DNA of 64,000 bases, taken from positions 11,531,001-11,595,000 of the forward strand of contig CM076270.1 in NCBI GenBank assembly GCA_038380795.1, in the 5' to 3' direction. The translations under genes and the position numbers were made by a program. The stretch comes from Pyrocephalus nanus. Taxonomy: Eukaryota > Chordata > Aves > Passeriformes > Tyrannidae. Shown here one piece after another: positions 11,911 through 24,740 of this stretch (positions are counted from its first letter, which is position 1; every line of letters starts with the position of its first letter). The notes beneath the pieces are model-generated. The model was given only the letters and a program-made list of their open reading frames with translations. It did not search any database and had not been told where the DNA came from.

Positions 11911-14900
11911 TTTTTACTGTGAATGGATTTTGAAGACAAAAGCTGTAAGTCAGCCCTTTTTCTTTCCTGTTTAGATATAAAATCTCTGCTGTGTGCGAGT
12001 CTGGTCTGTGCAGGATCCATTCCAGTGAAGGGAACTTGGCACACATACTGCAGTATCATCCCCCTTCTGCAGTAGACAGTGCTGTAAGAAAATGAAATTC
12101 ATTCATTGTCTGCTCCCAGCAGGAGCCCGTCCATCCATCTGCTACCTATCATTGTCTGTCTGTCTTAGAAATTTAAGCAGCCACCTTCCTCTGTGCCTGT
12201 CACAAGGAGGCAGTAACAATAGTAGCCTTTGACACGTCCAGTCTTTTTCTCTTTCCCTTTTCAAGGCTTTGTTAAAAGAAAGGCTTTTCTGTGGTGAGAA
12301 AGAGAATAGACAGAAACTGTGTTCACATTGTAAGTGACATTTCAGGGAAAAGGTTTTTCACACAGGAGAAAGACATCAAAGGGAGCTGGTCTTCTCTGGG
12401 GGGGGTCAGTCCCTACTAGGTTGCCCAGCTGGACAAACATTTCTCCCCAGCTCCCTTGAGTTGCACTGTCTTGAGCAGCAGAGCTGTTGTGTATGCAAGG
12501 GGATGGGGGGTATTTCACAAGGGCAAATGAGGATTTGACATAGCCACGGCTTGATCTGTGGATTTTTTGAAAAATGAGAACCTCTGTTTCAAAGTGTTTG
12601 TAGAGAAGTGACCCTATTGCCAGCTCTGTGTGCTTAGAGTGTGAAGTTATCAGACAGCTATGCTTCTCACCTGCTGCTGTCCATGTGTCACAGTCACTTT
12701 GGGCTGCAGCTATAGCCTGTAAGAGATGATGCAGTGACCTGACTGCAAGGGACAACCAGAAGTTACAGCCCTAATGGGAAAAGGGATGTTCAGTTGTCAT
12801 TACCTGAGACAGAGATGAATATATGGTTTGACTTTGTTTTTCTTGGCAGGTTCCATTTCCCACTCTACTGCTTTCTGGTGGGTATGGGTGGATTGGAGCT
12901 GCAGGGTTGCAGTGAGGACTATCAGGGGTGTCAGGGCATAAAAAAGAAGTGGGAGACCAGAGTTTAAAACTGAGGAAAAGCAAATGTCTTCTTTTCGTGT
13001 CTCAGTCTCTATCATGAACTCTCTCCTGGGAATGAACGTTTTCTTGGATCAACATCTAAGAAAACAGGAAGATGGGGGTAAGGAGGCACAAGTCAGAAAT
13101 GAAGGCTTTCTGCTTGTTGCCCTCAACAGGAAGTCCTTCTGGTCCTTAGTGCTTCTTGTTACTCTGAGCCATGTGGGCTATGAGTTTTGGAGGGAAAAGG
13201 AGAAACCTGTCTTGGCTGTGCCTCTGGAGTACTCTTGAGTGCCATCGCTTCAGCCTTGCAGGGGTTCAACATCAACAGCTATTCTTGGTTCGACAGCTGA
13301 TTTCCTGACATTTTAGAACTGGTTGCATCCCTTGAAAGTGAGTCTTGCTGCTGAATTTCATAGGCAGAGAGCTGGCAGCTTGTTCTCGCTCACTCCTAGC
13401 ACAGTCATGCAGAGAGGCAGGGACTGTTCCGGACACCCCGGGAGGTGACAGATGAGCCCTTCACTCAGTGTGTTGCCTGAGCTTTCTTTCTGAAACCTTG
13501 AAGACAGCACACTGGCAAGAAAGCTTGCTAAAAATATGGCATCATGGAACAGCTGCCAGCTTCATGGGGAGGCTGATGGCAAAGGAGTCTCTTGGGTTTG
13601 ACTATTGTGGTCCTGCAGCTTGAGAGAGAACAAGATTCAGGGCTTCTAGGTTTACTTCCTGTAAATTTCTGGCTCCGTGTAGGCCTCATAAGAGACATTT
13701 AACATGTTTTTACCAGTTAAACATAACATACATGAGTTATAAGATTTGTAGAAGACCTAGGAGAAACTATGATGTTGGCTAATAAATAAACAGTTAATCT
13801 AGAAAACTGGAAGCTGAAGAGGTTAGTGCATGTATCATGTGATAAATATTGGCCAAATATTAAAAAAAAAAATCTTGGCCTAAAAATCTTATTAAGATAA
13901 GAGATGCTTATATGGAGGTTTATTTCCCTTGTAAGGTCTTTGCTTAGTTTGATGGTGCTATATCAAACTAAGAGGTCTAGACAGTTTGGAAAGAAAATTA
14001 CAATCCAAAGAATCCAAGAATGGTGTAGAATAATGCCAGTATTTTTTATCTTGCTTTACAGAAACACATCAGTAATATACTCCATTGTGTCAAAGTGACA
14101 GTCTGCATGGCTGTCAGAGGGGATAAAAACCATGCTGAGCCCAGCTGATGCTCTTACACTTGGTAAGGTCTTTCCCAACAGATATCTCACTTATTTCCTC
14201 TGAGGAGCAGCTCATCAATACACAGTTTTGCAGCTTGGCTCTGGCTTTCAAAGGGCTTCTGAGATGATTCTGTAAGAACTGGGCTTGAAGATTTGCACAG
14301 CACGAACATCTGAGTATGGGCACAGTGTAACACCTCATGGTGGGTCAGGGTGTAGTCAAGCTGTACTGTAGCTGGAGGCCCTCCTTGGCACTGCTTTATG
14401 TCCTGGAGAAAACTTTCATACTGAGCCAGGCTTGCAGTGAGTAAATCTACCTTTGGAGTCAAAGAACTCCACTGCTTTAGGGTCTTAGATTTCACTGTTC
14501 AGGTACTGTGTGACTTTCTCCTCAAGACTTTGATTCATTTGCTTCTTCCTACTTTACAGTCAGTTAAATGAGGCACTGCTGTACTTTTGGCAACAAAGAG
14601 TCCAAGCTATAGTCCTAAATAGCTGTTCCCTCCATGACAGATCCTGCTTTAGTTGAGCTCTTAGCCAAAGCTCAAAACCCATCAGCAAGACCAAGCCATC
14701 CTTCATGAGATCTTTTGAACGTGTTCAGTTACTAGGCTACTAAATGTTTCAGAGACTTTCTCCATAGCAACCAGTGAAAACGTGAATAATCTCTGTTATT
14801 GGAAACCATGGGAAATTGTGCACCTGGGAGTGAATGCAGATTTCACTTGTTTAAGCACTAAGACAAAAGCTTTTCAAGGATCAGTCATTTCACTGATAAA

Positions 14901-15861
14901 TGAAAACAGCTTGAAAAATATACTAAGGACATTTGAAGAGTTTTTGTTATAAAACCCCCCACATTTAATAAAGAATACTTTGTAGTTCTGTATTGTCTTT
15001 CAGCAGTGATTTACCTTTAGGGTGCTGCCTGGATATTACAAAGGAAAGTTTACTAGAAATACAATAGATAATAAATTAAAGAGATTAAATCTCATCCTTC
15101 TCTGTATGTGTTAATAAAAGATCCCCATAATACTCCTGAAATACAGGAAGCACAAAAGATAATAGTGAAAGTGTGCAGTGGAAGTAGAATGTTGTGAGTG
15201 ATTAAGCTAATCAATGGATTAATGGATGGCCAGTGTGAACAGAACCCTGCTGGCAGCCCACACAGATCCCAGCAGAACTCACTGTTGTATATGGAGAATA
15301 AAACTGACCTTGATATGAAGGACTACATAATCTGAATCACTTCCCTGAAATATGATGCATAAAATTAATTCCATCATTCATTTTTCAACATTTTTCCATT
15401 CTATTGAACCCAACTCACCTTCAGGGAACCCCCTGACCAAAGAGCAATACAGTTTCTAGAACAGGAGGGGAAAGTGGAACTGCATTATATTGGTACCTGT
15501 TCTCTTGATATGGAGAGAGTAGGGGTAGATCCACAGGAATATCAATCTTTCAGGGGAATTTGACATCAGAAGAAGTTTAGATACCTTAGTACCTGCTTTG
15601 CCCTCTAACAGCCATTACTGTTAACCCTTGCTTTTTGATTCCTCACACAGTAAGGCAACAAGACCCTGCTTGTCTCTGACAGCACAAGCTTTCTTAGCAG
15701 CCTGTTTTTCTGGGGCTTTAGGCATTTGTGAAATGCTTCTATTCTTAACAATGCAATATATAGAACTGGAATGGGTGTCTTCCTAAATTCTTAAAACCAC
15801 TGCTAGGTTTTTCTTAATTTTCATCTATGTCCTTTTGGAAAGAACATGTCTGAAAAGATGG
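11911..15861. other. Unique DNA, no gene recognised
   Basis: Only short, unrecognised frames are present; the longest is 12342-12755 on the minus strand, 137 codons. No repeat family, RNA gene or promoter-like block was identified. Confidence 0.6.
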
Positions 15862-15894
15862 GCATGTGCACATGTACGTGTACACATGTATGTA
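15862..15894. repeat. 33-bp perfect alternating purine-pyrimidine tract (Z-DNA-prone)
   Basis: Every step from 15862 to 15894 alternates purine and pyrimidine (mixed TG, CA, TA and CG steps). The tract includes the 12-bp perfect palindrome CATGTGCACATG at 15863-15874. Such tracts favour Z-DNA or cruciform structure. Unlike a microsatellite it has no fixed repeat unit. Confidence 0.85.
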
Positions 15895-16794
15895 GAGATT
15901 CACAGACACATATTTAACATCCAATCTGTCCAAATGCAAGTTTTGAAAAATATCAAATCTATTACTCAGAGATCATAAGAGGATTGGAATTATAAGGCTT
16001 TTTTAAACATATGTTATTTTGAGTGGAATGTATACTTGCTTCAAGCTGCTCTGTGCAACCATGGAGATGAGAAAAGTACTTTCAGAAAATGAAAGCCAGA
16101 AATTTTTAAACAGTATAATTCTAGTAGCTGGGGCTGTAAGTGGCTTATTAAGAAGTCTCAGAACTTATACTGATGTGGCAAATTTGACAACAGTGAATAT
16201 GTAATAGATTTGCAGAATGCAGTTGTGTGACTCTGGTTACCTGTCATCCAGCAGGATGCAAAGTCCCCTGTATGGCTACAAGCTGACTTTGTTTCTTATG
16301 TCTCTGTTGTCTTCTGTTTATCGTCTCCTAGTTCTTACATAATGGAAAAAATGAAAGCTGTCACACTTCCTCCTTTTGAAAGACACTTGTGCAAGGGTAA
16401 TTCTCTGGTGAATGAACCAGGACAGCCTGGAACAAAATAGAACCAAAGCACTGATGTTTCATTTGGGTCTGACTGCAGACACCATGTGTTGTATCAGCTC
16501 TTCCAGGGAATACAGGGCTAGGAAACTTGGACAAACATAGGTTACAGAACTCTGGGAAGGGGTTATGATTTCAAAGCAAGGGTGTCTGGGGTTAATATCA
16601 GTCTGTCAAACACATCAGAAATCAAATCAAGTACATGGAGAGAGACTGAGATTTAGCATTTAGGGGGGAATTTCCTTCATGACACTGACTGTTGGGAGAG
16701 GATCACAGTGCTCTGTGGAATGCTCACATCAATCCAGAGAGCATCCCCACCACCAGAGCACAGGCATTCATGAAATGTGTCTTACCTTGAATCC

Positions 16795-16823
16795 TTTTTT
16801 ATTATTATTATTTATTTTATTTT
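16795..16823. repeat. TTA/ATTT low-complexity microsatellite
   Basis: A short T run passes into ATT units and then ATTTT units, seen directly. It lies about 25 bp upstream of the palindrome at 16847-16870. Confidence 0.85.
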
Positions 16824-16846
16824 GTGCCAGGCACTGAGGAATCATA

Positions 16847-16870
16847 TTTAGAAACCTAGAGGTTTCTAAA
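16847..16870. repeat. 24-bp near-perfect palindrome (11-bp arms, 2-nt spacer)
   Basis: TTTAGAAACCT at 16847-16857 is followed by AG and then by its exact reverse complement at 16860-16870. It could form a small hairpin or cruciform, or be a dimeric binding site. No adjoining element explains it. Confidence 0.9.
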
Positions 16871-19800
16871 ATAGTTACACTCTGAAGAGCAAGAGGCTAA
16901 TGAGCTAGCAAAAAGTAACCTTAAGCCAATGGTGAGCTGGAGGAATCAGGGCATATTTTAAGCCATCTAGTCCTACTTCTGCAAAGCAAGAAAAGCAATC
17001 ACCAGAAAACATTCCCAAGAGAACAGGTTGGAGCTTCTCAGGGAGGGAAATGAAACCCATGCCCCTACGATGACCAAGATGGCATCTTGGGCTCCCAGCC
17101 TAGATAAAAGGCTCTGTGAGTGACTCAGTGGCTGTGCCAGCCCCACACCATCTTTGCTTGCTAAACTCTGCTGTTGGGAAGGCTCCTGCAGAGTCAGAGT
17201 GCAATGGTGCTGAGAGAACCAGCTCGCTATGAATATATAAGTAGCTCAGTGCATTCAATTAGCAGAAAATTTGGTTTGTCCCATTGCTGAAAAACTGCAA
17301 TGTGGAGAAATTTAATTTTATGGTGGCTGAGATCCTTTTGTATGCAATGAAAAACTAAGGAAACTCCAGCAGTACAGCTATCTGTCATGAAGCTGTTTTA
17401 CAATTCCTTCTACCATACAAATGACATAGTGAAAAATTCCCTTATTAGTTTAGACAGCAACAGTTCTCTTTCACTAGCAGTAATGGAGTGGAATTAGTTG
17501 TACAGTCCTTGTGCTGCCTGGTCATGACAGAAGGTCTCCCTCTCAAGAGCAGATATTTTCATCAAAATCCATGTCTCCACATATCAGCATCATCAGGCAC
17601 TCTCTGACCCTTCTTCATAGTAAAGAAAAGGATGGAAGTTGCATCTGGTGGGGTGATTTAATTTCCTGTCTCTGTTTCCAAGACTGGGAGAGCTTGAGTT
17701 TCAGTGCAAGAATTATGAAGTAAAAAGCCTCAGGTGGGGCAGGATGGTCAAGGGAGGTGAAGATGCAGCAAAATTTTCTCATTTTTCTGGTTCAGCTGTT
17801 CTGTCTCTGGAAAGTACTTGGCTTCATCTCTGTAGTTCTGGAAGAAAATAAATCTTTTTGCTTCAGGGCTTTGGGAAACGTATGAAGAAGCATCTTTTTT
17901 TTCTCTATAGTTCATTCTAATAATGTTTCTTCTGAAGTGATTGGTACTGACTACCTTTCTCAGCACTTACATGGTTGTTGTTAAAGACTAGATAAGGTTT
18001 TGTGGTTACCATTTTCAGTGTTTTTGCGGTGGATATGATGCACTCAGGCAGGGTGAATCAGGAGAAGACGAAGATTTTCCCAGCACTTTGTAAGTTGTTT
18101 TTGTAAGTAAGAGGTATGACCCTGGGTATCACTATCTAAAAGGAGAAATTTCCTTTTCTTTTTTTCACTAGTATCACTGTGTAGAGAAAACAGCCTGATC
18201 AGCACTAATGGTTTCTCCTTCCTGGAAACCTTACCTTAAAAAAGAGGCCATGGACATCAATCCAGGCTGAAAAGTTTGGATCTATAGTCTGTTCTCTGTG
18301 TCATAAGTTTTGGCATCTTTTTCTTATCGTCAGTGGACCAGAATTAAAGTTTGTCCTCAAAAGCTGTTGCAGATCTCCACTTCCACTGACAGCAGCAGTC
18401 ATGCTGAGCTTGTGTCCACTCACAACCAGAGAAAGGGACAGAGGATCAGAGGGCTGTGCCCTGGAGGTCACATTTGCGGGAGAGGGGAAAAAACATAAAA
18501 GCTCTATGGGGTGTATCTGTGTAGGTTGAGTTTGTTCTCTCTTTGATATCCAGCATTTAGAAACGCTATTCCAAAGACAGCTTGTACAGAAATACAAGCA
18601 AAAAAAACCTGTCCCAAGCTTAAACTTTTCAAAAAAAGAGGTCAGAGGTGATGTTCTCAGAGTTGAAACAGGAAAGACATTTTTTTTGAGAACAAAGGCA
18701 TCGCTATCTGAGCAGATGTAATATTTAGTGACTGGAAGCTGAAGACATAAATCCCTAGTTAAATGAAAAATTTAAGCTCATCAGGGAGGGTAATTCAAAA
18801 TTTATCTGAAGATGAGGGAGTTCTTAAGTCTTGGAAGTTTTAGTGAGCTCGATTATGAGACACTGTCTGATCATGGCTATTCTGGGTGGTTTTCCCTTTT
18901 TGCTGGGCTGCACATTGGGGCTGATGATCACAACAGCTATTTCTGGCCTGGGAGTCTTGTGATGGTGTTGTTTATGGTGCAACAACTCTGTGAAGAGGTC
19001 TTTCAGTCACCATGGCTCTTGACAGAGAACTTCTGCCAAGCAGGGAATGTACTTAAAATACACACTGAAGAACAATGAAGGTGCCTTGTTGGCAGAGCCT
19101 GATATATTAGTCTTTGATAAGGGATGCAGATCTCTTAAATTATTTAGATGAAAAGGGACGTTTAGTTTGTCTGAATGTCAGATCTTCTGGGTGAGAGCAG
19201 ATCCATTTATAAAAAGAACTGCCCTTAGTGTGTCTGGAGGGAATATTGATTAAAGGAAATGTTGGAAAGGAGATACAACACAGGACAGGATGGGAGATGA
19301 CCGACAGGTTAACCCAGGTTAATTCTGGAAGGGAACAAATGATGTGTTCCAAATAATGAGCAGGGATGGAAGAAAACAGAGAAAGCTTGCAGAGCTGCTA
19401 AATATGTCAATTCTCAGACATGTTGGGCTTTTCCTTCAGAGATGTGACATTAATGGGAAAATTCCAGACCTGTGAGAGCTCTTTGAGAAGAAGTCACAAA
19501 GACTTTCCCAAACTAGGCTTGAGTCCTTACAGGAAGACGTGTTCTTGGGAAGCAAGATGTGGTTAAGTGTGGCGTTATGCTGTGAAGGAACACATGGCAG
19601 AGGAAAATGTGAGGATGCAGAACCCTCATATTTTAGAGGAACTGGGCTAGTCTATGAAATTAGCTTGCATGATCCTATTAAATGCAGACTCCAAAGAGCT
19701 GAAAAGTCTTCATGTGTTTATCCTTCCCACACCTTCCTGGAAAGGCTGGGAAGTGATGGCATCCTGGAGAGCTGGGTGGGGAGCTGTGGCATAAAGTGAA

Positions 19801-22551
19801 TTGTCCTATGTCATCCAGTAGATGGTTTTCTGAACTGTGATTTAAAACCCAGGTAATCCAAGCAGAAGGTGACACTGGAGTTCTGAGAAATGGGAATTCC
19901 TGCTAGTTTCAGGTGTGCTTTTGGACAACACTGTTTTATTACCATTCTCCAATCAGGGTCACATGACTCATCAGTGACATGCAGGATGGAATAACAGGCT
20001 CTGTATGTTTGTTTTTCCTTTCTCATATTTAATGATCTCCGAAATTTTAGAATTCTAAGGAGTGTGTTTCTTGATAGTTTGATGGAAATCCCTATTTTCA
20101 AACAACCAGAGAGATGGTCAAAATAAGAAACTTTTAAATAGTTGAAATTTAAAAATTTTTAGTGGAGGGAGGACATTTTCCTTCCAGAATTTCTCATTTA
20201 CTTTCTTTTTGACCTAGTTCTAGGCATTTCTAAATTAAAATTTTCATTACACGGAAGCCATATTTGTAAAATATTCCTGTGTGAATACTCTTTTAGAGAA
20301 ATAACCTTTCCCTCTCTGATCACTACATAATGTGATGTCCCAAAGGTGCCAAGGGAATCCTGAACCTTCAGTTTCCTGCAGGAATTACTTCAAGGCTGAG
20401 ACATTAGTCTTTTAACCAGCATAAGTTTGATCTCTGTTATCTTTTCTATGGATTTGTGGACATGGAAGTTTTTATGATCCTGTGTATCATTTATAGGGTT
20501 TTATAGTAAGAATGTAATTTACTTCTTCTGCAGACCAGTACCTGTTCCTGCACGCCGGGAGAGTGTAATCTTAACGTGAATTACTCTGGAGATTTTCAAG
20601 CTGTGGTCCATGGAACCCTGTTGATCTAAAGATTAGGTTTTACAAGCCCATGGAAAATAACTTGGAAAAACAAAAGCTTCCCATCTGTAGACTGAAATTT
20701 GTGGCCCCAGGGGGCCACATTTCCATCTGAACGTTTTTACGAGTTTACAGACGTAAAGAATTTGGAAACTTCTCATGCAGAGCGATCAGAATGAAAGTTT
20801 AGAGAAGACTTGCTAGAAAAACACTAAACCCCAAGCTCTGAAAATTTCTGGCTTACATGTTTGGTGAAGCCAGGATGACTTTCATGTACTGGCAGGCTAT
20901 TGAACAAAAGTATGAATAAATGAATAAAAGTGCTCCCAGAAGGTCTTTTCAAGGAATTAAAGAAGGACCTCTTGATAAACATGAATGATGGATGAAAGAG
21001 CAAGGTCTGACTGTGTAGAATATGTGGCCACTTCTAAATCCCTTCTACTAAAAAAATCAAACAAACAATTGGCTTCAAGAAGAAAACTGGCAATATTTAG
21101 TTGCTACTGGTATTCATTAACTCAACTGGGTTATTAGTTTATAGTGAAGATGCTATTGTAGGGGGAAGTCAAATAGGAGATTACTTATCCACATTTAAGA
21201 GTATGGATCTTAAAAACTTAAAGAAATAAGTAAACCCACAACAGAGCTGAAAGAATTGTCCAGAACTTTTCTCACCTTCCAGAACCACAGCTCCTGAGGA
21301 GGGCCATGTCACCAGTGTCCCTGCATGATAGAGAAGGTGTATCCAGCTATGCTATCATGATTATCTTTGGTGTGGGGTGGACTCACATGAAATATCACCA
21401 CTGGAGTATCTTGGACTATAGGCACTTGCTTTTTTGTATAACAGTACATTGCTCACAGTGATACCTCTAGTGATTAACATGTGAGATGTAATGTGTATAT
21501 GTGCATAAACCCTCTGTTTTTGGGAATAGACACACTGTTATTTTAGACTTTGATTTTTCATATGCATTAGCTAAATCTTCAATAACTCAAGAGATTTAAT
21601 GATGATCTTAGTGACTAGTAGTGTGGATTTGCTCTATAGATGGTTAGGAAGATACTTTGTTTCTATCTAATTTTGACAGGGGATCAATTACAGTGAAAGG
21701 GCTTTGTATGTGTTTCCTGTTACCTGCGGGGTATATTTTCAGGAAGTAATATCACATCCTAACTAGGTGGATAAGCAGACAAGCATATTTCTAAACAGGA
21801 TAAATGAGCCCTGGTGAAGCACTCAACTAACATTACATTCCTGCTTATATCCAGATAATTCACTGTATTGTACAATATATCTCTGGATGTATGAGACTTC
21901 TAAAGACATACATAGAAGCAATTCAATAGGTAATGTACACAAATTTGCAGCTGGGTCCAGGTGCTTAAGTGTTATCAAGACCTTTGAAAATTGCCTTTGA
22001 TATTCTGAACAAAAAGTCAAAGAGGGTATTTTTACTTCTGATTAAAAATTGACTGAGCAGGTATAAAGACATATTGCCATTAGCTGAAGGGGAAACACCT
22101 TAGAAAAAAGCATAGAAAGGTTTTTTTCATGGTTCTTATTTGTTATTCACCTTAAAGGTTGCAAGAATGGATGGATAGAGGATGAATGTGTTGTTTTATT
22201 AGCTGAATTTAAATAGATTGCTCTATTCTCCTCACCTTGAGGAAAGCCTGTTAGCCAGCAATGCCAGGAGGGGACCTTTTGTGCTCCTATTTCTGATTGT
22301 CTGTAACATGGTCCTTAAATGCCTGCTTCACTCATTACATACCCCAGGAAAACCAGCTTGATTAAAGCAATGGTAGAAAAGGTAGAGGGTGGAATACTGA
22401 TTTTTTTATTTTGTCCTTCTGAAATAGCAGCTTTGCATTGTCCTACACATCAGCCTGACAAGCCGTCAGATTTGTGACTTCCAGGGAGACCAGGAGGAGC
22501 TGGCAGGTGATTTGGAATATCATAAAGGGGTTTGTGTTGTGGCATCACATA
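16871..22551. other. Unique AT-rich DNA, no gene recognised
   Basis: No convincing exon or RNA gene was found. All open frames are under about 100 codons and unrecognised. The short palindrome at 20701-20718 is the only local structure recorded separately. Confidence 0.6.
20701..20718. repeat. GC-rich 18-bp palindrome
   Basis: GTGGCCCC, then AG, then GGGGCCAC: 8-bp perfect arms with a 2-nt centre, in otherwise AT-rich DNA. It may form a hairpin or a dimeric binding site. Confidence 0.85.
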
Positions 22552-22609
22552 AGGACGAGGGAGGATTATCTTGTGAGGGAAGGACAAGGGAGGATAACCT
22601 TGTGAGGGT
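22552..22609. repeat. 29-bp tandem duplication (two units)
   Basis: Unit 1 is 22552-22580 and unit 2 is 22581-22609. Both follow the pattern AGGAC-AGGGAGGAT-CTTGTGAGGG with only a few substitutions between copies. The units abut exactly, indicating a local tandem duplication that has since diverged slightly. This could be a small VNTR. Confidence 0.85.
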
Positions 22610-24606
22610 GTCATTGTAGCAGACAGGTTTAGTGCAGCTCATGTGAGAATGGCATGACTGCAGAAGGCAGAGGTGTCACAGGAATCACAAAAAGCTGAGA
22701 GTTTGGCACTGACCTACACATATGGGAAGAGTTCAAGACCCTCTGATCTGAGAAAGCAAGTACAGGAGATATCATACTCATGATACTCTAAATCATGAGG
22801 TAAGCAGGTTTATGCTTTCTAAAATGTTTGTTTCACAACAAGCACTAGAACCTGTGTCTTATCATTAAAAATTTCCATCTTTGCATTTTACTTTGTTCTT
22901 GGTTTTCACATTTTTCATGGTAGCTATCAAAACTGACTCATTCCTCCCCTATAAAAATATACCAGGAGGTATGCTTTGGTCCCACTCCTCTTTGCTTCCA
23001 CCCTCGAGTCAGGGTTATACTGGCTTTCTGTATTTGTCTCCTAGCATCTGAACTGCACTTGCAAATACATAATTTTTCCCCACATGGAAATGTTTCAAAT
23101 GAACAATGTGTCACCTTCCCCTCTGGTGCCTAAGTGGTGGTGAGATGAACACCTCCAACCCTCTTTGGGAATCCTGGATTTCTAGTCCCCATGTGCAATG
23201 TGCAAATCCAACAAGTAGTCAATGTTTCACCCAAGGATTTTCTAATTCACAACTGCTTTATTCTTAGAAAGCATGAAGGGAGTTATAAATGTGGTGTGTG
23301 AGGGAAATAACCAGTTCTGAACACAATCCTTCACCCTGTCTCTCAATTGTGCTTCCAGTAGTTGCCTATGGGTGCAATGATTTTGCAATCCCACCTGATT
23401 TTGGATGCCTGGCTTAATATTTTACTGTGTTGATGAGATGACCCCTATCAAATGTTTTTTTAAAGCTCTTTTTTTGCTCTGATTCTGTCATGTGCTTGCA
23501 AAAAGAAAATTTCTGATTTCTCGTTTGTGTAGAAATGTGGGTGGCTGAGAGGAGAGTGGCTTTGTGTCAGCACCTCATGTGTGCAACACCCAGGATAGAT
23601 GGATAGTAATGACATATAAACATAGATGAACAGTAGCAGGCAGTCCCTGGTGGCTGGGTTTTGCCAGTGTAGCATTATCAGTTCAAGACATGAAAAAAAA
23701 TCACATGCTCTGTCTGCTATCAAAATGTCATCCAAAACCTAGCATTGACTTAGACACACCACCAGGAAAGAGATTCCACCAGCTCTTACATGAGGAATTG
23801 ATTTATTTGATCAGTGGTATTAGGCTTAGGATCAATTTAGGATTGAAGATGAGGGCAACTCAACAGAGGCCAGCCCAGGGCAGGACTGATAAACCCTCTA
23901 GAAGCAGTGAAATGGGTGTTTCTCCATCTTCTACTGGATCACATTTGTGTTTGGGATAAGGAAGTCTATGCCTTATTCTCTTGACACTTCAATGCAGCCC
24001 TTAAATCCAGTGTCAATTAATATTTCAATATCTTATTTTTGTTATAAATACATGGTTCAAAGGCAAGGAATTTTATCTTAGCTGCTCTTGACTACAGAAA
24101 AATAGGTTAGTGATCTCTTGAGAGTTCCTTGCTTGTCTCTTCTACTCTTGACCGAGCTCTTTTGTTTTCTACTGAGCATGGTTGCAGCTGACAACACTTA
24201 TCTGGAAAGGACTAAAGGAAGCCTGAAGGGACAAAACAGGCAGTTCTCAATTGCATTCTTCATAGCCGTCCCCTGCCTGATATTTGTGCTCTGAAGGAAG
24301 GGAATAAACACTGAATACAACAGAAGAAGTGAAGTACAAAGTGTGGCCTCTGCTCCTAAACCCTTCTCCCCATCTGATGAAAGAAAGTGTAGTGCTTGAA
24401 CCAACAGAGCCATTTAAAAAATGTCTTACAACTCTCACAGAGCAATGGATCTCTGCAAGCAAAAGCATGTGTCAGGTCCCTTGAGGAATTTTATTTCTGT
24501 CAGTTGGCACCTTCCAGTTTATTTATAAATAGATAAAATCCCAGGATAAAGGCATAGGAAAGCAGCCATTCTGCAGCATCTAAAAAGTGACTTCACTTGC
24601 TTTGAG
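22610..24606. other. Unique DNA, no gene recognised
   Basis: Only short unrecognised frames are present (the longest is near 90 codons), and no repeat family was identified. Confidence 0.6.
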
Positions 24607-24740
24607 GTTTTGTCTTTGGTTGGGTGTGTTTTGGTTTTTTGTTTTGTTTTTGGTTTTTTTTTTTTTTGTGTGTTTTTTTTTTTTTTTGTTTTTGTTTTTG
24701 TTTTTTTTGTTGTTTGTTTGGTTTTTTTTTGTTTTGGTGT
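24607..24740. repeat. Long T/G low-complexity tract
   Basis: About 130 bp consisting almost entirely of T with interspersed G, including TTTG, TTTTG and long T runs. The open frames across it on both strands translate to phenylalanine- or lysine-rich low-complexity peptides and are artefacts. It may be a degenerate poly(A) of a minus-strand insertion, but no element body was recognised on either side. Confidence 0.9.
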
